A stretch of 6,917 nucleotides of DNA from Flavobacteriales bacterium (GTDB lineage: Bacteria; Bacteroidota; Bacteroidia; Flavobacteriales_F; PHOS-HE28). Position 1 is the first letter of the stretch. The number at the start of each line of letters is the position of its first letter. Shown here piece by piece: positions 6,008 through 6,917 of the stretch. Below the pieces are notes generated by a model that was given only the letters and a program-made list of their open reading frames with translations, had not been told where the DNA came from and did not search any database. The DNA lies in contig JAHEFL010000085.1 of the NCBI GenBank assembly GCA_024640205.1, positions 1 to 6,917 of the forward strand, in the 5' to 3' direction. The position numbers were made by a program, and so were the translations under genes.

Positions 6008-6400
6008 ATGAGAACCATCATCACACTACTCGGCCTTCTGGCGATCATGGCCACGGCCCAAGCACAATCCGAGGTAGGCACTACAACAAAGAAGAAGGCC
6101 AAGGCATCCACGACCGCGCCAGCTGCTGAAGTTGCGACCGAGGCTGCGCCCAAGGCAGGTTGCTGCGCACACAAGAGTACCGGTAAGGCAGAGGCCACTT
6201 CAGAAGGTGCACATGCGGAAGAAGGCGCTCACAAAGCAGGTGGTTGCTGTGCAGGCAAGTCCGAAGCTGCGAAGGCATCCTGCCATGACAAGGCTGAAGG
6301 ACACGCTCACGATCACGGTCATGAGCATGGTGAGGCCGAAGGGGCTGCGGCTCCTGTTCCCAGCGCCACACCGATGACCGAAGAGAAGCCGAACGAATGA
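6008..6400 (+). CDS. Exported Cys/His-rich low-complexity protein, possible metal/metalloid binder
   Basis: A 130-residue protein with no recognised family. Residues 1-19 form a signal peptide ending ATAQA before QSEV, so it is exported, probably to the periplasm. The rest is Ala/Lys/Glu-rich and likely disordered. It holds two vicinal cysteine pairs in similar settings, KAGCCAHKS (C52, C53) and KAGGCCAGKS (C80, C81), then SCHDK (C92), then the His cluster HAHDHGHEHGE (99-109). In all there are five Cys and nine His, suited to binding soft or transition metals such as Cu, Zn, Ni or As(III); this is inferred from composition only. The ATG at 6008 is preferred because it directly begins the signal peptide and follows an A-rich leader; an in-frame ATG at 5969 would add 13 residues and overlap the candidate -7 box. 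It follows the T9SS gene by 91 bases and ends before a hairpin. Confidence 0.78.
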   Translation: MRTIITLLGLLAIMATAQAQSEVGTTTKKKAKASTTAPAAEVATEAAPKAGCCAHKSTGKAEATSEGAHAEEGAHKAGGCCAGKSEAAKASCHDKAEGHAHDHGHEHGEAEGAAAPVPSATPMTEEKPNE

Positions 6401-6421
6401 CATTTTCCATATTGGATTAGG

Positions 6422-6447
6422 ACAGGCCCGGATCACTCCGGGCCTGT
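6422..6447. terminator. Perfect 11-bp hairpin between convergent genes
   Basis: ACAGGCCCGGA (6422-6432) pairs perfectly with TCCGGGCCTGT (6437-6447) around a four-base TCAC loop. It lies 21 bases past the stop of the Cys/His-rich gene and 56 bases past the stop of the converging regulator gene, so it could stop transcripts from both sides. There is no run of U after the stem on either strand, so it is not a textbook intrinsic terminator; it may instead be a 3'-end stabilising stem. Confidence 0.55.
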
Positions 6448-6503
6448 TCCGTTGCGCGGGTGTGCTCTCGACCTCGGTGGACCCGGACCAACGGACCATT
6501 CGA

Positions 6504-6917
6504 TCATTGCTTCAGAACATGTTTACCATCCGCAAGACTGTCCACAAGATCCTGGATGCTCGTTGTTCCGAGGAGTCGCCTTAAACGCTCTCGTACCTCA
6601 AGAAAATCATCGTGCATGGGACAGGGCCGCTCCGAGTTACATTCGGGTAATCCCAACGCACAGCGGGTGTATACCTCATCGCCATCGATCGTGTCCACGA
6701 TGTCCTGCAACTTGGTACCCTTGGCAAGGGCTTCGGTGATCTGGAAGCCGCCGCCATGCCCTTTCATGGAAATGACGATGCCCGCATGTACCAATTTCTG
6801 GAGGATCTTCGCCGTAAAGGCCTCCGGAGAATCCGTACGTGCTGCGATCTCCGTAACTCCGATCCGTTCGTCCCCGTCACGGCACGATGCTATGCAAAGC
6901 GTGGCACGAATCGCATA
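6504..6917 (-). CDS. Rrf2-family transcriptional regulator with three conserved Cys, N-terminus beyond window
   Basis: The frame is open from the window edge (137 codons in view) and ends at a TGA at 6504-6506. The visible part starts YAIRATLCIAS, which matches Rrf2 proteins from about residue 8, so only the first few residues are missing. The winged-helix DNA-binding region follows: GVTEIAARTDSPEAFTAKIL as the recognition helix area and ISMKGHGGGFQI as the wing. Next comes CALGLPECNSERPCPMH, with Cys spaced x6 and x5, the layout that binds an Fe-S cluster in IscR/NsrR-type members. Such regulators sense iron-sulfur status, nitric oxide or redox stress. The targets are unknown; it converges on the Cys/His-rich gene and is not part of the arsenosugar operon. 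A TTG at 6794 is internal and not the start. Confidence 0.88.
   Translation of the reverse strand, partial: YAIRATLCIASCRDGDERIGVTEIAARTDSPEAFTAKILQKLVHAGIVISMKGHGGGFQITEALAKGTKLQDIVDTIDGDEVYTRCALGLPECNSERPCPMHDDFLEVRERLRRLLGTTSIQDLVDSLADGKHVLKQ

Overview
The window looks like a chromosomal piece of a Bacteroidota bacterium, probably a fairly GC-rich Flavobacteriales-type lineage. The reasons are a small secreted protein with a type IX secretion (T9SS) C-terminal sorting domain, a TAnnTTTG-type -7 box, starts preceded by A-rich stretches instead of Shine-Dalgarno sites, and the gene families present. The assignment is inferred from sequence character, not from a search.

Bases 1-5177 are a single minus-strand operon. 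Reading from its 5' end: a carboxymuconolactone decarboxylase/AhpD-like protein (5177-4839), the radical SAM enzyme ArsS (4842-3802), a TIGR04282-type glycosyltransferase (3805-3212), a DUF547 lipoprotein (about 3014-2253), a pyridine-nucleotide/FAD oxidoreductase (2256-955), and a polytopic membrane protein with a Cys-rich Fe-S-type motif (958 to beyond base 1). Four of the five junctions are 4-base ATGA overlaps. The only looser junction is glycosyltransferase/DUF547, and even there the DUF547 frame stays open back to a TTGA overlap. The first three families are the known signature of arsenosugar biosynthesis. ArsS joins a 5'-deoxyadenosyl group to methylated arsenic, and the glycosyltransferase is thought to act on the resulting sugar. 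The methyltransferase ArsM that would make the substrate is not in the window; it may lie past base 1 or elsewhere.

The most interesting part is the downstream half of the operon. A surface lipoprotein of unknown function, an NAD(P)H-type flavoprotein and a membrane Fe-S-type protein are translationally coupled to the arsenosugar genes. They could form a redox module that handles electrons for arsenic or sugar chemistry at the membrane, but no such role is established.

Bases 5178-5322 are a divergent intergenic region. On the plus strand follow a 197-aa secreted T9SS-sorted protein (5323-5916) and a 130-aa exported Cys/His-rich low-complexity protein (6008-6400) that looks able to bind thiophilic metals or metalloids. 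A perfect 11-bp hairpin (6422-6447) separates it from a converging Rrf2-family regulator (6504 to beyond 6917, minus strand) that carries the three cysteines typical of Fe-S sensing members. No RNA genes, insertion sequences or CRISPR arrays were seen.
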